Origin: Microcyclospora pomicola | Lineage: Eukaryota; Ascomycota; Dothideomycetes; Capnodiales | Length of the DNA: 64,000 nt | Assembly: GCA_002786065.1 (NCBI GenBank) | Contig: NHNY01000002.1 | Span: 868,001-932,000 of the forward strand | Direction of reading: 5' to 3' | Shown: positions 23,038 to 34,073 of the stretch, in pieces | Layout: each line of letters opens with the position of its first letter | Position numbering within the stretch: the first letter of the stretch is position 1 | Position numbers and translations under genes: made by a program | The notes under the pieces: generated by a model | Seen by the model: only the letters and a program-made list of their open reading frames with translations | Databases searched by the model: none | What the model was told of the DNA's origin: nothing

Positions 23038-24396
23038 ACCATATGAGTATGGACTTGCCACTTTACAGTGACGATACTCCTCACAAAAGCAATTCTGGAC
23101 TTCGCAGTCTGTGCCAGCATCACATACTTTATTGCGTGCCAGCCTTTCTATTTCTTACTACCGGAGTGGCCGCCTCTCAGCATGATGAACAAAACATCAT
23201 CGCAAGACTCGCACCAGCCTCTGGCTCACCTTCGTTCCATCGCCGTTATCCATACGGCCGCACCAGCACTCGACTGGTGATTTTATTCAGCGATAGATAC
23301 ACGTGTTGTCAACGAGTCGTCACTCCTCGGTCTACTATTGATATTTCAACTCACGGCATCGGTTCTTGGCATTTTTTGGAGAGCATCGGGATTCCTCTGG
23401 TTGTGGAAGCGCAGCCCTTTGCTCCTTCTGCTCCTTCTGCTGGAAGACTTATTAGCATGGCGTTTAATTACACGGAATCTGGCATTTTGCTTCATCTTAT
23501 ACCGCGGATGGAAATCATAAAAAGGGATCGGAAAATGGGCTGTTGCAAGAGCGAGTGCTCGAGGTTTTTGTTTGTGCTTTCTGCCTGCTCCTATTTTACC
23601 CAGCCTGCCTTGTTATTTGCTTGGACTTCTTGGACCAGTGGGATCTGGTAGACGATGGGATTTGCGGCGTTCATCTTCGTGCCTTTCCGGCTCTTGCTAT
23701 ACACCTGGCCGCCTTTGTCCCTGAAATGGAACATGGCCTTTGCTCAGCGCTGGACTTTCGATATGAAAGATTCTGGCTCGTCGATCGAGGAAACACATTC
23801 ACGAATCTGCTCTCTTGGTGTTCTCATCTAAAAAAGCGACCCTTGCTTTAGCGTTGCTGTACATATCTATCCTGTGATCATTTCATCTACTATGTAGCAT
23901 GGAGAAGTCGGTCGCTTTTGCTGCGGTTTCTTGATATATCATGTGAATATGGACGCTGGTTGTGGGAGAGTTACCAAGGGATTTGTCCAGGTTTAGTGTG
24001 GTAGCAGACAAGTTACTATTCACGCATTTAATTTCTAGGAGGTATCCTAGTTCACCTACCAACAACCATGTTATGTGCAGTAATTCGAACATACACTCCA
24101 GATGAGGCCAGAACCAATCCATCTAGTACGTGTGAATGCAGCTGATGTCCGCTTCCCTCATTCCACGACTCGACGCATGGAGAGAAATCCCACGTGACAC
24201 GGCAGTCTCCGCTCAACGTCGGAGCCAAACCATCCCACCTCTTGTCGTTCCCACGCCTTCTTCGACGAGAGCGTGTCCACCGCCATCACTTTCTTGCCTC
24301 ACCATCAGGGTCTCCCCTGCCGATCCACCACCCCGTTCCCCGAATACATAAATTGCCCACCACCCGGGAACCTCTTCCACGCGTCTCGCTCGCACG
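23038..24396. other. Intergenic region
   Basis: About 1.36 kb without a supportable gene. The left part is T-rich and probably holds the cyclin 3' UTR; the right ~250 bases are C-rich and probably form the leader of the next gene. Confidence 0.45.
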
Positions 24397-25335
24397 ATGC
24401 CGGGCGCCGGAAAACAAACGCCCGAGATCCAAGCGAGCATCAAAGAGCTGCTCGAGGCCGGCTTCGATCCGACCACCATCCATCGTAAGCTTAAAGTCGG
24501 CCGCAGCTCCATCTATCGCATGAAGCGGTGTCTGCAGAAGCATGGCACCGCGTATATGCCCGTGGAACTGAATAAGAAGAACGGCCGGCCGAAGGTGTTG
24601 ACGCCGGAGCAGGAATTGGTTCGTGATTTCGTTTTTCTTTGCCTTTTGTTTTTGTGCTGCGGATGTAGTCGAGTGAAGTCGGACAAGTGGTTTTATGTGA
24701 GGAGGTTGGTGATGATTTGCTGCATGACTGATCGATATGTCGAACAGGAAGTTAGAGATTGGCTGCAAGATCCCAAGAACCGGACGCGCTATCTCGATGA
24801 TTTGGTCTGGCTGATTCATGACCGCTTCGGCATCGTCTGCAGCACCACGACCATGTCCAAGATGAAGCGGAAATGGCTCAAGGCGATTGAAAGCGAGGAG
24901 ACCGGTCAACCACTGGACGAGTCCACGCGGCAACTCATCATGGAGACGCATCCGGATCTTGCGATTCTGCATCACCAGCCCCCTATGGCGTCGGCGCAGA
25001 TGATGGCCGTACATCTCTCGCCGCAGAACCATGCGCCGCCGCAACAGCAACAACAACATCCGCCACCGCCGGAGCATCAATACCCACAGGAGAACCAGTA
25101 TCCGCAGCCTCCAGAGACCCAACTCGACGCGCGATTACAGGCGCATGAGCAAGTCGCTTATCCGACCGACGCGCAGCTCGATCTGCAGCTGCGACAGCAT
25201 GCCGAGATGGCGCAGCATCATCATCAGCAACAGCAGCAACAGCAGCAATTAGATCAGCAATTCCAACAACAGCTCCAGCAGGAAATGGCCAATCAGCAAC
25301 ATGAGATCGCTGTCGGCGAGCCGCACAACGCGTAG
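24397..25335 (+). CDS. Helix-turn-helix protein with poly-Gln tail
   Basis: Two exons (24397-24618, 24748-25335) encode about 269 residues. The N-terminal half looks like tandem transposase-type HTH domains: IQASIKELLEAGFDPTTIHR, then VGRSSIYRMKRCLQKHG, a GRPKVL hinge, and after the intron EVRDWLQDPKNRTRYLDDLV and FGIVCSTTTMSKMKRKWLKA. This is the DNA-binding front of Tc1/mariner-like transposases without any catalytic DDE domain. The tail is rich in Gln, Pro and His with CAG/CAA runs around 25203-25280. Such free-standing HTH proteins recur in filamentous ascomycetes; DNA binding is likely, the target unknown. The 129-nt intron is a multiple of three and has no stop, so an unspliced form would add 43 hydrophobic, Cys-rich residues. 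Confidence 0.75.
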   Translation: MPGAGKQTPEIQASIKELLEAGFDPTTIHRKLKVGRSSIYRMKRCLQKHGTAYMPVELNKKNGRPKVLTPEQELVRDFVFLCLLFLCCGCSRVKSDKWFYVRRLVMICCMTDRYVEQEVRDWLQDPKNRTRYLDDLVWLIHDRFGIVCSTTTMSKMKRKWLKAIESEETGQPLDESTRQLIMETHPDLAILHHQPPMASAQMMAVHLSPQNHAPPQQQQQHPPPPEHQYPQENQYPQPPETQLDARLQAHEQVAYPTDAQLDLQLRQHAEMAQHHHQQQQQQQQLDQQFQQQLQQEMANQQHEIAVGEPHNA

Positions 25336-25848
25336 AGCTTGATTGTGCGTACGGCGCGAGCGAGATTCATGCGCGATGACCAGCCCGAGTAAAAATGGGA
25401 ATGGGCAGGGCTATCGGCGTTCAGGGGTCCATTAAGCACAGCTGTGCTGCTATTTGACATTTTCAACCTTTATGACTTGTGAATATCCGGCATTGGCGTT
25501 GGGGAGCTTCAATCACGAAAAAGGGAATCACGAAAACGATTCGAGACGGATAATAGTCTCATATGGACGACGCATCATAACGTTCTGAAAAGCCTTCAAT
25601 GATGGCAAAGGGTAATGAGCAAGGAGCGGTGGACAGTGTTTTCAGACATGGCTCCTCTAGACATGCGTATCATGTACATATTATAGATCGTGGACATTTC
25701 TTCGTCACGAATATGATGATGCGAGACTTCAGCTTTTTCCGTGAGCAAGCCATTCTAAAAGTCATATATGTCTAATCTCCTATACGGAACTTACTGAAAC
25801 CAGCCGTACGCCACGGTGACTCCAAACAAATCCCTTCATGACAGCATC
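25336..25848. other. Convergent 3' region
   Basis: About 510 bases between two genes ending towards each other; no further feature seen. Confidence 0.5.
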
Positions 25849-27555
25849 TCAACTCCGTTTCGCTCCACCTCCACCGTCCATTTCCATACCCATGTCATCG
25901 TAATAGTCGTCCCACTCCTCGTTGCCGGCGCCGCCGACTTTGCGCCCGAGCAGGATGCCCGTCGCGGTCAAACCAACAGAGACGAGGAACCAGCTCTCGA
26001 ACCAGGACTCGACGAAGCGGGCGTCGAGGGGGGCGCCGAGGGCGTCGCTGATGACGCCGCGGACCTCGGCGGGCAGGTTGCTGCGCAGCAGCAGGGCGGA
26101 GGAGATGACGTAGGTGCCGGCGACCTGGCTGATGATGAGGGGCAGCGAGGTGCGGGCGTGGCGCAGCAGGGACGGGGTGAAGCGGGCGAAGAGGCGGAAG
26201 GTCTGCCAGACGGCGGAGAAGGAGGCGCACAGCATGATGCCGGAGAGCAGGAAGGAGATCTGCCGCGACCACGAGGCGCGGTCCAGGTTCGAGTCCCAGT
26301 GCGTCGTGATGAGCGCCAGCACGTTGTTGATCGGGTCGCTGGTCGCGAACGAGTGCGACGGCTGCCACCAGCGCCGCAGCGAGGAGAGCGAGGTCGCGCC
26401 GATGCGGTACGCGCAGTAGACGGCGAACGCGCTGTTGCTGAGTTGCAGCAGGCGGCCGGAGGAGGTGCGCGCGCGCTGCTGCTCGGTGCGCCGGGCCCGG
26501 AGCGTGGAGAGGGAGGAGGAGAGGCTGTAGCGCATCGCGTCCAGGCCGGAGATCTCCATCTGTAGCGACTTCAGCTCTTGGGTGTCGGCGTTGCCCCCGC
26601 GGAGCGATCCCATCATCCGTCCCATGAAGCCTTTTTGGTCTGTTGGAGAGGGCGCGTCGGACATTCGGCGCTGGAGAGCGCGGAGCAGGCTCTGTTTCGC
26701 GGCCAGCATCTCCTCCGTTGCGGCGAGCCCGGCTTCCTTCCGCTCGATATCGGCGTCTCGAATGCTCGGGTGGCGGACGCCAAAGGTTTGCCAGAGTGAC
26801 GAGACTGCGGCAAAGCCGGACAGCGACGCCATAAGTGAGATTCCGATGATGCCAATCCGCTCAAGACAGGCCTCGGTGAATCCGTGATCATTTTCCCGGT
26901 GGCCGTTATTGTTCACATCATGTAGAGATTGTTTCAGGATTGACATCTGAGGAATGAACCAGAACACGAGAAGCCATGCGGCCAACAAGCTCGCCTCCAG
27001 GATGTATCGCATCCTCGGTTTCGTCGTCCTCGTCGATGTCGTATCCCCGGAAGGCCTGAACATGGCTGTCGTGAAGCCGTGAATCTCCAATGCGGGGATC
27101 ACCAACACACTCAACACCAACAAACTCCCCAGCACGATTCGCAATGCCAGTCCTCGTGCTGCAGGATGCAGAGTGTTTGCAATCTCGCACAGCAACAGCT
27201 CCACCAGGACTGTCGACAGACCGATACTCGTTGAGAACACCAGACTGGCCAGTTTCTGCGGCGTGGGCTTTTTCAGACGGTACGTCGACGCTCGAAACGA
27301 CTCTTTCCGAAACCATGGCAGACCGTCGCGGCCATTGCTTCCGTTCTCCAGCGTCTCGTTCGATAATGCCGGGAATAGTTTTTGCTGGGCGATGAGAACG
27401 GTCACGATCCAGGTCAAGGCGAACGGGAGCGAGGAGAGGATGATGGTCGAGGCGGAGACGGAATCCAGCCGGCGCTGCAGCAGCCGTGAGGAAGAGGAGG
27501 CATGTCCGGCATGACAATCGGCGCATCCACTGTCAGCAGCAGGGAGGATGGACAT
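25849..27555 (-). CDS. Golgi pH regulator / ABA-GPCR-like membrane protein (GPHR family)
   Basis: A single exon of about 568 residues from the first ATG at 27555; the frame is open without ATG for about 200 bases further upstream. It has four to five N-terminal membrane segments (TIILSSLPFALTWIVTVLIA, IVLGSLLVLSVLVIPALEIH, and others), a long central cytoplasmic stretch with a coiled coil (ADIERKEAGLAATEEMLAAK to LRARRTEQQR), and the C-terminal GPHR domain with SWSRQISFLLSGIMLCASFS and LLIRSNLPAEVRGVISDALG-like sequence (here LLLRSNLPAEVRGVISDALG). The family comprises voltage-dependent anion channels of the Golgi in animals and GTG-type proteins in plants; in fungi the role is little known. 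The C-terminus is acidic and Gly-rich. A short upstream exon cannot be excluded. Confidence 0.9.
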   Translation of the reverse strand: MSILPAADSGCADCHAGHASSSSRLLQRRLDSVSASTIILSSLPFALTWIVTVLIAQQKLFPALSNETLENGSNGRDGLPWFRKESFRASTYRLKKPTPQKLASLVFSTSIGLSTVLVELLLCEIANTLHPAARGLALRIVLGSLLVLSVLVIPALEIHGFTTAMFRPSGDTTSTRTTKPRMRYILEASLLAAWLLVFWFIPQMSILKQSLHDVNNNGHRENDHGFTEACLERIGIIGISLMASLSGFAAVSSLWQTFGVRHPSIRDADIERKEAGLAATEEMLAAKQSLLRALQRRMSDAPSPTDQKGFMGRMMGSLRGGNADTQELKSLQMEISGLDAMRYSLSSSLSTLRARRTEQQRARTSSGRLLQLSNSAFAVYCAYRIGATSLSSLRRWWQPSHSFATSDPINNVLALITTHWDSNLDRASWSRQISFLLSGIMLCASFSAVWQTFRLFARFTPSLLRHARTSLPLIISQVAGTYVISSALLLRSNLPAEVRGVISDALGAPLDARFVESWFESWFLVSVGLTATGILLGRKVGGAGNEEWDDYYDDMGMEMDGGGGAKRS

Positions 27556-27769
27556 CAGGGCGGAATCGGCGAGCGTGGCTGCTGCTGGACGTCGCGCGAA
27601 GGCATTGGGAGGTGTCGACACTATCGGAGTTCCTCTACCGACGAGCAGCAGTCGGCGGGCATTGGCACAGCTGGCTGAAATACGAGGTAATGCACGTCGG
27701 AGCACGATAGTGGACTGGTAAGATGGAAGGTTGGCGATCCCCACTCGGAGTCGGTACCTTGCATGTTAC

Positions 27770-28215
27770 TTATCGGGACGCCAGCCACAGCGGCTTCGAC
27801 AGTAGTGACGTTGAATCCAGGCTTGTGGTGCCGAGGCTTGTCGCGCTCGGGCCTGCGACGTTGCTAGGTCTATAGCTGGGTATCTGTATAGTGCAACAAC
27901 AGTAGTTCGAGACAACCCATATACCTCTTTCAAGAAACGGTATCTTCAGGCGACGGAGATGTAGCTCTGACATTACGACAAGGCGCCCGAACTCACTTGA
28001 ACCCATCCAAGGTTGAGCTCCACAGGCTCATGCCTACTAAGCAGAGAGCTCTTTGACTTCTTCTGTGCTCCATTCTTCCACACCTTCGATATACACTCAT
28101 CCTGATACTGCTCAGCCAGACACGGGCAGCAGTGCGCGCAGAGTGAACAGAAGATTTCGTTGTTGCCAACGCGCAGGGTGGAGTCACGGTGTCGCCCATG
28201 TGATTTGCGCGACAT
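27770..28215 (-). CDS. Hypothetical small Cys-rich protein, uncertain
   Basis: A possible two-exon gene (28215-27997, 27883-27770) with a 113-nt GTGAGT-CAG intron would encode about 110 residues beginning MSRKSHGRHRDSTLRVGNNE and including the cysteine cluster CSLCAHCCPC. The joint is in frame and removes an in-frame stop, but the branch site is weak and I recognise no family. It lies on the same strand as the neighbours on both sides. Confidence 0.25.
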
Positions 28216-28489
28216 GTCTGCTCCGCAGGTGTAAACTGCCGTGAAGATCCCCACGACTCTTCTCGCAAGATTGGCATTGGAATTGGTAATTCAAGTAGGC
28301 TGGAATTGTTGATAAGCCTCAGTTCGATTAGAGTGAACATTCTATTCCATTGTGACCAATGCTGTTTGGCTCCATGCCACAGTTCTGGCTTACACTACAT
28401 TGAAAATTGGCGAGCCGATCGGGCCTCAAGTTTGAGTCTCAATCGGTGCTGTTGACCTGGACTCCTACTTCAAACTCAATATTGACAAA

Positions 28490-30046
28490 TCATGCACTGG
28501 ATCTCACCCAATGCGCATCCGCACAATTCGTCTTGGTCGCCCAATCTCGAATCCTCTCCGTCAACCATCCCGAGATGAATCTCCGTGCGCCGTCAGCTTC
28601 TGGTAGGCGTTTTCGGCCAAGGCGAATACGATTGGAGATGGCGCAGGTAGTGCCATCGAAGACGAATTGGAAACATGATTCGTCTGCTTCACAGGCCAAC
28701 TTGCAATGGCCAGGAGATATGTGAGCTTCCCTTTTCTTGGGGTAGATCTTCATGTGCTCCTGAGTGTTATCCCAATCATCTTGTACACTGGGGATCTGAG
28801 GAGCGATATATTGGAACAAGTCTTTGAACATAAACGGGTGCTGACTTCTGGTCAGTAGAGTGCTCACCACCTTCCCTTGGTCCATGTAACCGGGAGTAGC
28901 AAGAAACGGGAAAAAGCAAGACTTACGAGGCCCTTTGTTTTGGCTTTCCACTCCTCGACCCACTTCCATAGAGCTTCCATGTCACCCTCCCCAACGTGAT
29001 GCAAGGAGATGACTGGCTCACACCACAGATCACTCCCAAAGGTAAGACCAGCCGGTGTCTCGCCGTTGAGCATCGGCCAATAGCCCTTGAGCCTGATACC
29101 TTTTGGTTTCAAGGCCCATGCAAGAGCTAGATCGCCACAGCATAATGCGGACGTGTTGACACCGTACTGGCTGAAATACAGCATATTCGAATCCTGTGAG
29201 CTGGGACTGTTGAGTGCTTTCAGTGCGCCATGTGACAGCGCGTACCCGCTTCCACCGTGTGCGTATTGCAACTCCGGTGTCCGGACCGGACTGCCTATAT
29301 AGATCTTCTCCGCGGCGTCATGATGCTCCAAGAGCGCAAGGATATTGTCCCAATCGATGAACGTGTCTGTGTCCATGAACACATACCAGTTTCTCAATGA
29401 CTTGCCATTCTCGTTGGAACCCCGATGCATCGTCCAGATCTTGCGTATCATTGCTAAATTCATGCTAGCGAAGTACGTGAATTAGCATTCGCATTTGACT
29501 ACCATGTTATATAACACGGCGATGCAGGGTGCTCGGACGATAAATTAGAGAGCTCCAAAAGACTTACTACTTGGCCAAATCCCACTCACCGTTTACTGAC
29601 CTAGTATCCTTCCCTTGACGTTGAAGCTCCTGCTGCAAATCGTACAGCGCAAACTCGGGATACTGCGCACGCTCTCGTGCTGGTATGCCGGCGTAAACAT
29701 CGTGGACACGATAGGAATCAACTTGTTCGTCCATATCAGAGAACAGCAGGAGATTCTCAGGGGGCACCTTGGCTAGGAGTGTGGCAAGTTGGGAGCGAAG
29801 TCTGCTTGTAGGCTCTGAGCCTGCAGTCCTGATCACGATCTGTACGTCGTGAGCGATCTTGGCCCTTAAAGCTGTGCATGATTTGGCAAATGGCGACAGG
29901 CCTGGACAAGGTGTCCAGGGCCAAATATCATAGCGTCGAGTGTTGGAGTCCAAGAGTCCGAGACGATATACCAGGAACACGACGACAAGCAGAGGGGTGA
30001 GGACTTTAACCGCACGCCTGATGGAGCGCGTATACCACAATGCCAT
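28490..30046 (-). CDS. GT31-type glycosyltransferase (Fringe-like), type II membrane protein
   Basis: Three exons (30046-29568, 29464-28927, 28840-28490) encode about 455 residues; introns are 103 and 86 nt. The N-terminus has a signal anchor (VLTPLLVVVFLVYRLGLL, about 15-33), placing the enzyme in the Golgi lumen. The catalytic part contains NWYVFMDTDTFIDWDNILAL with the metal-binding DTD motif, followed by GSGYALSHGALKAL and the acceptor-site region CCGDLALAWALKPKGIRLKG. The C-terminal ~70 residues contain CKLACEADESCFQFVFDGTT, a PAN/apple-like Cys motif often found at the end of fungal GT31 enzymes. The sugar transferred is unknown. An ATG at 30046 follows a GTG, and there is no other in-frame ATG before the anchor. 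Confidence 0.9.
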
Positions 30047-30967
30047 CACAGGGTATTCGGACGATGTTGGTGATCATCGCCTTCGAAACTTGAACACAGT
30101 ATACTACTACATGTATAGTAGACACACTTGAAATAGAGTTGAGTCTTGCGGAGTGTCGACCAATCAATACCCTCCACAGCAGGACTATGGGCGGTGGAAG
30201 CGGCTTCACGCCGACTAGCTCGAGCACAATGAACATAAAAGGTAGCAAGATTTGAGTTCATGGCGGATGTCTGATCAACTCATCGATGACCGCGATTGCC
30301 TGCGCTCCTTAGGCTAGAGATGTTATGACACTTACATCAGGAGAATGCGCTGGCTATTGGGGGCTGAAGTTAATCCTTGAAGCCAAGGCACAGCGCATAT
30401 GCACGTGGTGGTTAGCATCACATCGGAAGTGGCGAGGCTAGCAAGTAAGTTCCGCGACCAACAGACAACGGAGTGCTTGATCAACTTGGATTAAGCGGTT
30501 GGGTCTGCACATCATGCCACCAAGGATATGCTACCCCGTCCACACCCGACAACACTCGTATTGCGTACATGCACGCCCGTCTCTCAAGATGCTTTTCCCC
30601 CCATTTCCTTCGCATCCTTCGACTTGGCAGCCTTGGCAAGCTTCACCGATATCGACTTGCTCGGGATGATCGCACGCGCGCCGTACTTTGACTCAGTGCT
30701 AGGCAGTGGCACGGCCGAACATGTGCATTCCCTGTGGTGCGAGGCCGTGGAGAGTCCTTCGATACTTCGAGGGATCATCGGATGAGAGCAACGAAGACTG
30801 ATGATGTAACTTACCGACTGCTTTGACTTCAACGAAGATCTTCGTGAGGCGCAGCGCTGACCTCTGGGATATGGGTCTGCGGCTCCCTCTTCTGTGCTCG
30901 TCTGTCCATCTTTGACCTCCCACATAGCTCTCCTCCACCGATTGATGATAAGAAGAGATCATACAAC
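30047..30967. other. Intergenic region
   Basis: About 920 bases between divergent genes. An 85-codon frame at 30528-30785 has no recognisable product. No repeat or RNA gene seen. Confidence 0.45.
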
Positions 30968-31919
30968 ATGGGTCCCAGTCTCACATCGATCACATGGATC
31001 TTCACCAGCTTTGCCCTCGCGGTCTTGGCCCAGGACATCCGGATCACTGGGCCATTGCTCGCAGGAGATGCCTCCCCTGAGTCAGCGGCCTTACAAATCT
31101 ACGAGGACGATGGTCGACATCCGAACGCAACCAACATGGTCACATTCAACCGCACCGACGACAATCAAGCTGCGACCTGGGGCTGGCGTGTGAACATGAC
31201 CGAGATAGCTGTCCCCAACCAATCCTGGCGTCTGGGCGATTCTTCCGCCAATAGCTCGGAAGACCTTCACATCGTCAATATTCAGTGGCAGCTGCAATGG
31301 CCTGGTGACCAGACCGGCTCATTCCAGTCGTACCTGGGAGACCAGCAGGAAGTGGTGCATCTGCACGCCTGGGCGGCGACCTTCCCATCCAACGTGACTT
31401 CTCGCCTCACCGATGAAACAAATGGAAACTGCTCGGTCCTTCTGGGCGAGCAGTGCGCCCAATCTCTCGTTGCAGCAGTATCAGGCTCACGCTATTACAC
31501 GACATCAGGACTCGACGGATGCGCGAGCACACTGGATGTGGGATCGCTGACAGGTTTCGGCACCGGTAAGATGAAACTCCATGCTTGTGGGAATTCCAGT
31601 AGATACTGATGACAAGCTCCGTCTAGAGATCAATTCGAATGCGACGAGTACCTCTGCGCTGTACTCCAACGGCACTCTTGCCTTCTTCGCCTCCGAGCCA
31701 TATGCTGGAAGCAACCAGACCAATTTTGACGCCTTCACACACACGGTCCAGATCATGGTGTTGTGGTTCGCGCCTGATACTTCCACCTACGGATCCACCA
31801 GCGACGCATCGGTCGTGTGTCAGGTCGTCGATCAGACTTCGGGCGCACACTGGCTGCAGCCCAATGCCGTCATGTGGGCAGTCGTCCTTCTGAGCACGCT
31901 GGCAATGATGTGGCAGTGA
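30968..31919 (+). CDS. Secreted, probably GPI-anchored glycoprotein
   Basis: Two exons (30968-31565, 31627-31919) joined by a 61-nt intron give about 296 residues. The start carries a signal peptide (ITWIFTSFALAVLAQ, cleavage near residue 22). The body has many N-glycosylation sequons (NAT, NRT, NMT, NQS, NSS, NVT, NCS) and several Cys. The C-terminus is WLQPNAVMWAVVLLSTLAMM, a hydrophobic tail preceded by small residues as in GPI-anchor signals. I recognise no catalytic domain. It is therefore a cell-surface glycoprotein of unknown role. Confidence 0.75.
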
Positions 31920-32336
31920 TGAAGTGGCAGGCGGTTGGCGGTTGCACGGGTGAATGGTTAGATGAGCGAGACGATGACCATAGCTTCTCTAGCACTTCAG
32001 TACTTGCAAGTTTATTCGATGTGGCATAAATGCTGGCTTCGTGTGCGATAATGCGGCACAGCTGTCAAGCTCGATGCACATGGTCATGCGCGCTAAAAAG
32101 GACGCCAGTGCCAACGCCAAGATCTATATGTGTATTCAAACTCGCTATTAGTGCGAGGTGGTCGCTGTGCCGATTGGGCGGGCGGAGCGACCCATCCAAC
32201 CTGATTTGGCAACTTGCAATGACGGTAAACCTCGTTGGTGTTGGACTTTATGATTTATGATTCTACATTGCAGCTTTTATCTGCACGAGATAAGCATTCG
32301 TGAAAGCGTTGCGTCAAGACCGAGTTTTAGGATTCG
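31920..32336. other. Convergent 3' region
   Basis: About 420 bases between two genes that end towards each other; nothing else supported. Confidence 0.5.
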
Positions 32337-34073
32337 TCATGACAATCCTTCAGCAAGGCCCTCGCCAATACTACGGTCCCATTCCGTATTTCGATAGCGG
32401 TGCGGAGTGTGTACGTCTTCCTCTGGACCATCTCTTGAGCGGCCAGTATCACCGGTACTGCCACTGCCTGTTACGGAGATAGAGTCTGATTTGTCTCTTG
32501 TGACGGTGCGAGAGCTCTGTCCGCGACCGAACCAAGCCTTCCGCTTCGCCGCGACGTCAGTACCCGAGGCGTCGGCAACATCAGCAACATCTTGGCCAGT
32601 CGTGTTGCCTTCCGCAAGAATGTCGGCTTCCGTAGACTCAACAAGCTCAGCATCACGGACCCATCTTCGCCGGCGAGTGTAACGACCCCATGTGTCTGTC
32701 TTCTTGGGATCGCGCCACTGCCAGTCGAAGTAGGTCCAGCCAAAGTCGTCGTCTCGCTTGGCGGGTTTGTCCTTTGCAGAAGTCGAGCCTTCAACGTGCC
32801 ATTCGCTACCAGCCACCCAGACCCATTTTGTCGAACCAGAATCGGTCTCAGGCAGCTTGAAATCGCCAGGTTCAGGGCAAGAGTTGTTGGCCTCATCAGT
32901 CCAGGCTTGTCGCTCATGGAGAAGCATGCCGGAAGTCCAACCGACACCGAGCCAGCGACGCTGATTCTCATATAGACCAAAGGTGAATCGAACACTGGCT
33001 TCGTTCGAGGCCTTGCCCTTAGCGATCAGAGCCTTGATATCGATCTTGCGCCATGCCGGCAGGGGTGCGTTCTGTGATAGGCCAGCAAAGTGAAGTCCTG
33101 TGATCTGCGCACTAAGGTATCTGACGGTACGGCTTCGCCAGAGAATGGTTCGAGAAACTCGAGCACTTCGACTGTGCCACGTGAATACAATAGTGCCAAT
33201 GACCAACACCACCCGTTGTGTCGTGATCAATCGTAGTGGTGGCAGCGTGAGAGCCCACCAGATCGGCGTCAATGCCATGAGGCGCATGAACAATGCTGTC
33301 AATGCCGGTCTGGTCGTTGCTGATGTGGGTGACAATTGCGTGCTCAAGAAGTCAGTTAAGATCATGAAAGGCTCCAACAGCACTTCACAGCGCTTCGTGA
33401 AAGTCTCCAGTGTGTCCAGGATTTCGTCTACACTTTTCCTGCTCTCCGTCTCGACAGCTTTTCCAGTCTGTTTCTCGCTCCAGACTTTACTAGAAAGAGG
33501 GCTGTACTTTCGAGAAGACATGCCCGCGATCAATCCACCAGCCAGAGCCAAAGGACCAATCCACCGGATCACATGATCCCCATAGAGCACAACGAACCAG
33601 AACCCCGCTACGAATAAGAAGCTCTCCCAGAGATCGCCAGTGGTCCATGAGATCAATCCGGCAAGATGGTTCAGAGGTAAGATGAATGCATGACTATATG
33701 CTAGTGCTCGCGTGATCTGTGGTGGGGTCGCAACCAGCAGCGGTGTTTTATGGTGTATCAAGATCGAGGTTCCATTCCTTGACCTGCTTAGCCCAGTCTG
33801 TTGGCCAGGAGAGAACGGTGCTATTGTTGGTTCAATTGAGGGAAGAGGAGGAACGGGAGGAGCGCCAGCGCTCGCTGCTTGGATGTCGTCCTGTAGGATG
33901 GGCAGATCTTCATACGAAGACATGTTGGTCCAGGGAGTCTCTGCGAAGGATTTTTTCCTGGTCAGTTTTTGAAGCTTGGATTTGGCTTTGTCGAGAGCCA
34001 TGATTTGCTGCTTGGACCCGCCAGAGAGGAGGTTGAGAAGGGTGCTGGAATCTTGCGTACCAAGCGCTGCCAT
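32337..34073 (-). CDS. DysF-domain peroxin (Pex23/Pex24/Pex30 family)
   Basis: A single exon of about 578 residues from the ATG at 34073; the frame is open 20 codons further upstream but without ATG. Membrane segments lie at about 150-210 (LNHLAGLISWTTGDLWESFL, FLFVAGFWFVVLYG, WIGPLALAGGLIAG) and 290-340. The C-terminal half holds the dysferlin pair: DysFN with FGLYENQRRWLGVGWTSGML and DysFC with DDFGWTYFDWQWRDPKK and RYTRRRRWVRDAEL. Proteins of this build sit in the ER and at ER-peroxisome contacts, shaping membranes and controlling peroxisome and lipid-droplet number. The C-terminal tail is Ser/Thr/Asp-rich. The seipin gene at 51.7 kb belongs to the same biology. Confidence 0.92.
   Translation of the reverse strand: MAALGTQDSSTLLNLLSGGSKQQIMALDKAKSKLQKLTRKKSFAETPWTNMSSYEDLPILQDDIQAASAGAPPVPPLPSIEPTIAPFSPGQQTGLSRSRNGTSILIHHKTPLLVATPPQITRALAYSHAFILPLNHLAGLISWTTGDLWESFLFVAGFWFVVLYGDHVIRWIGPLALAGGLIAGMSSRKYSPLSSKVWSEKQTGKAVETESRKSVDEILDTLETFTKRCEVLLEPFMILTDFLSTQLSPTSATTRPALTALFMRLMALTPIWWALTLPPLRLITTQRVVLVIGTIVFTWHSRSARVSRTILWRSRTVRYLSAQITGLHFAGLSQNAPLPAWRKIDIKALIAKGKASNEASVRFTFGLYENQRRWLGVGWTSGMLLHERQAWTDEANNSCPEPGDFKLPETDSGSTKWVWVAGSEWHVEGSTSAKDKPAKRDDDFGWTYFDWQWRDPKKTDTWGRYTRRRRWVRDAELVESTEADILAEGNTTGQDVADVADASGTDVAAKRKAWFGRGQSSRTVTRDKSDSISVTGSGSTGDTGRSRDGPEEDVHTPHRYRNTEWDRSIGEGLAEGLS

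Noticed and set aside
24286-25122. 278-codon open frame antisense to the HTH gene
   Set aside because: It overlaps the recognisable HTH coding sequence on the other strand and reads Leu/Arg/His runs caused by the Gln/Pro codons of the sense gene.
26288-26298. B-box-like GGTTCGAGTCC suggesting a tRNA
   Set aside because: It lies inside GPHR coding sequence and no cloverleaf can be drawn around it.
25816-26565. 249-codon plus-strand frame within the GPHR gene
   Set aside because: Composition (Gly, Ala, Glu, Arg runs) is the shadow of GC-rich third positions in the clearly homologous minus-strand gene.
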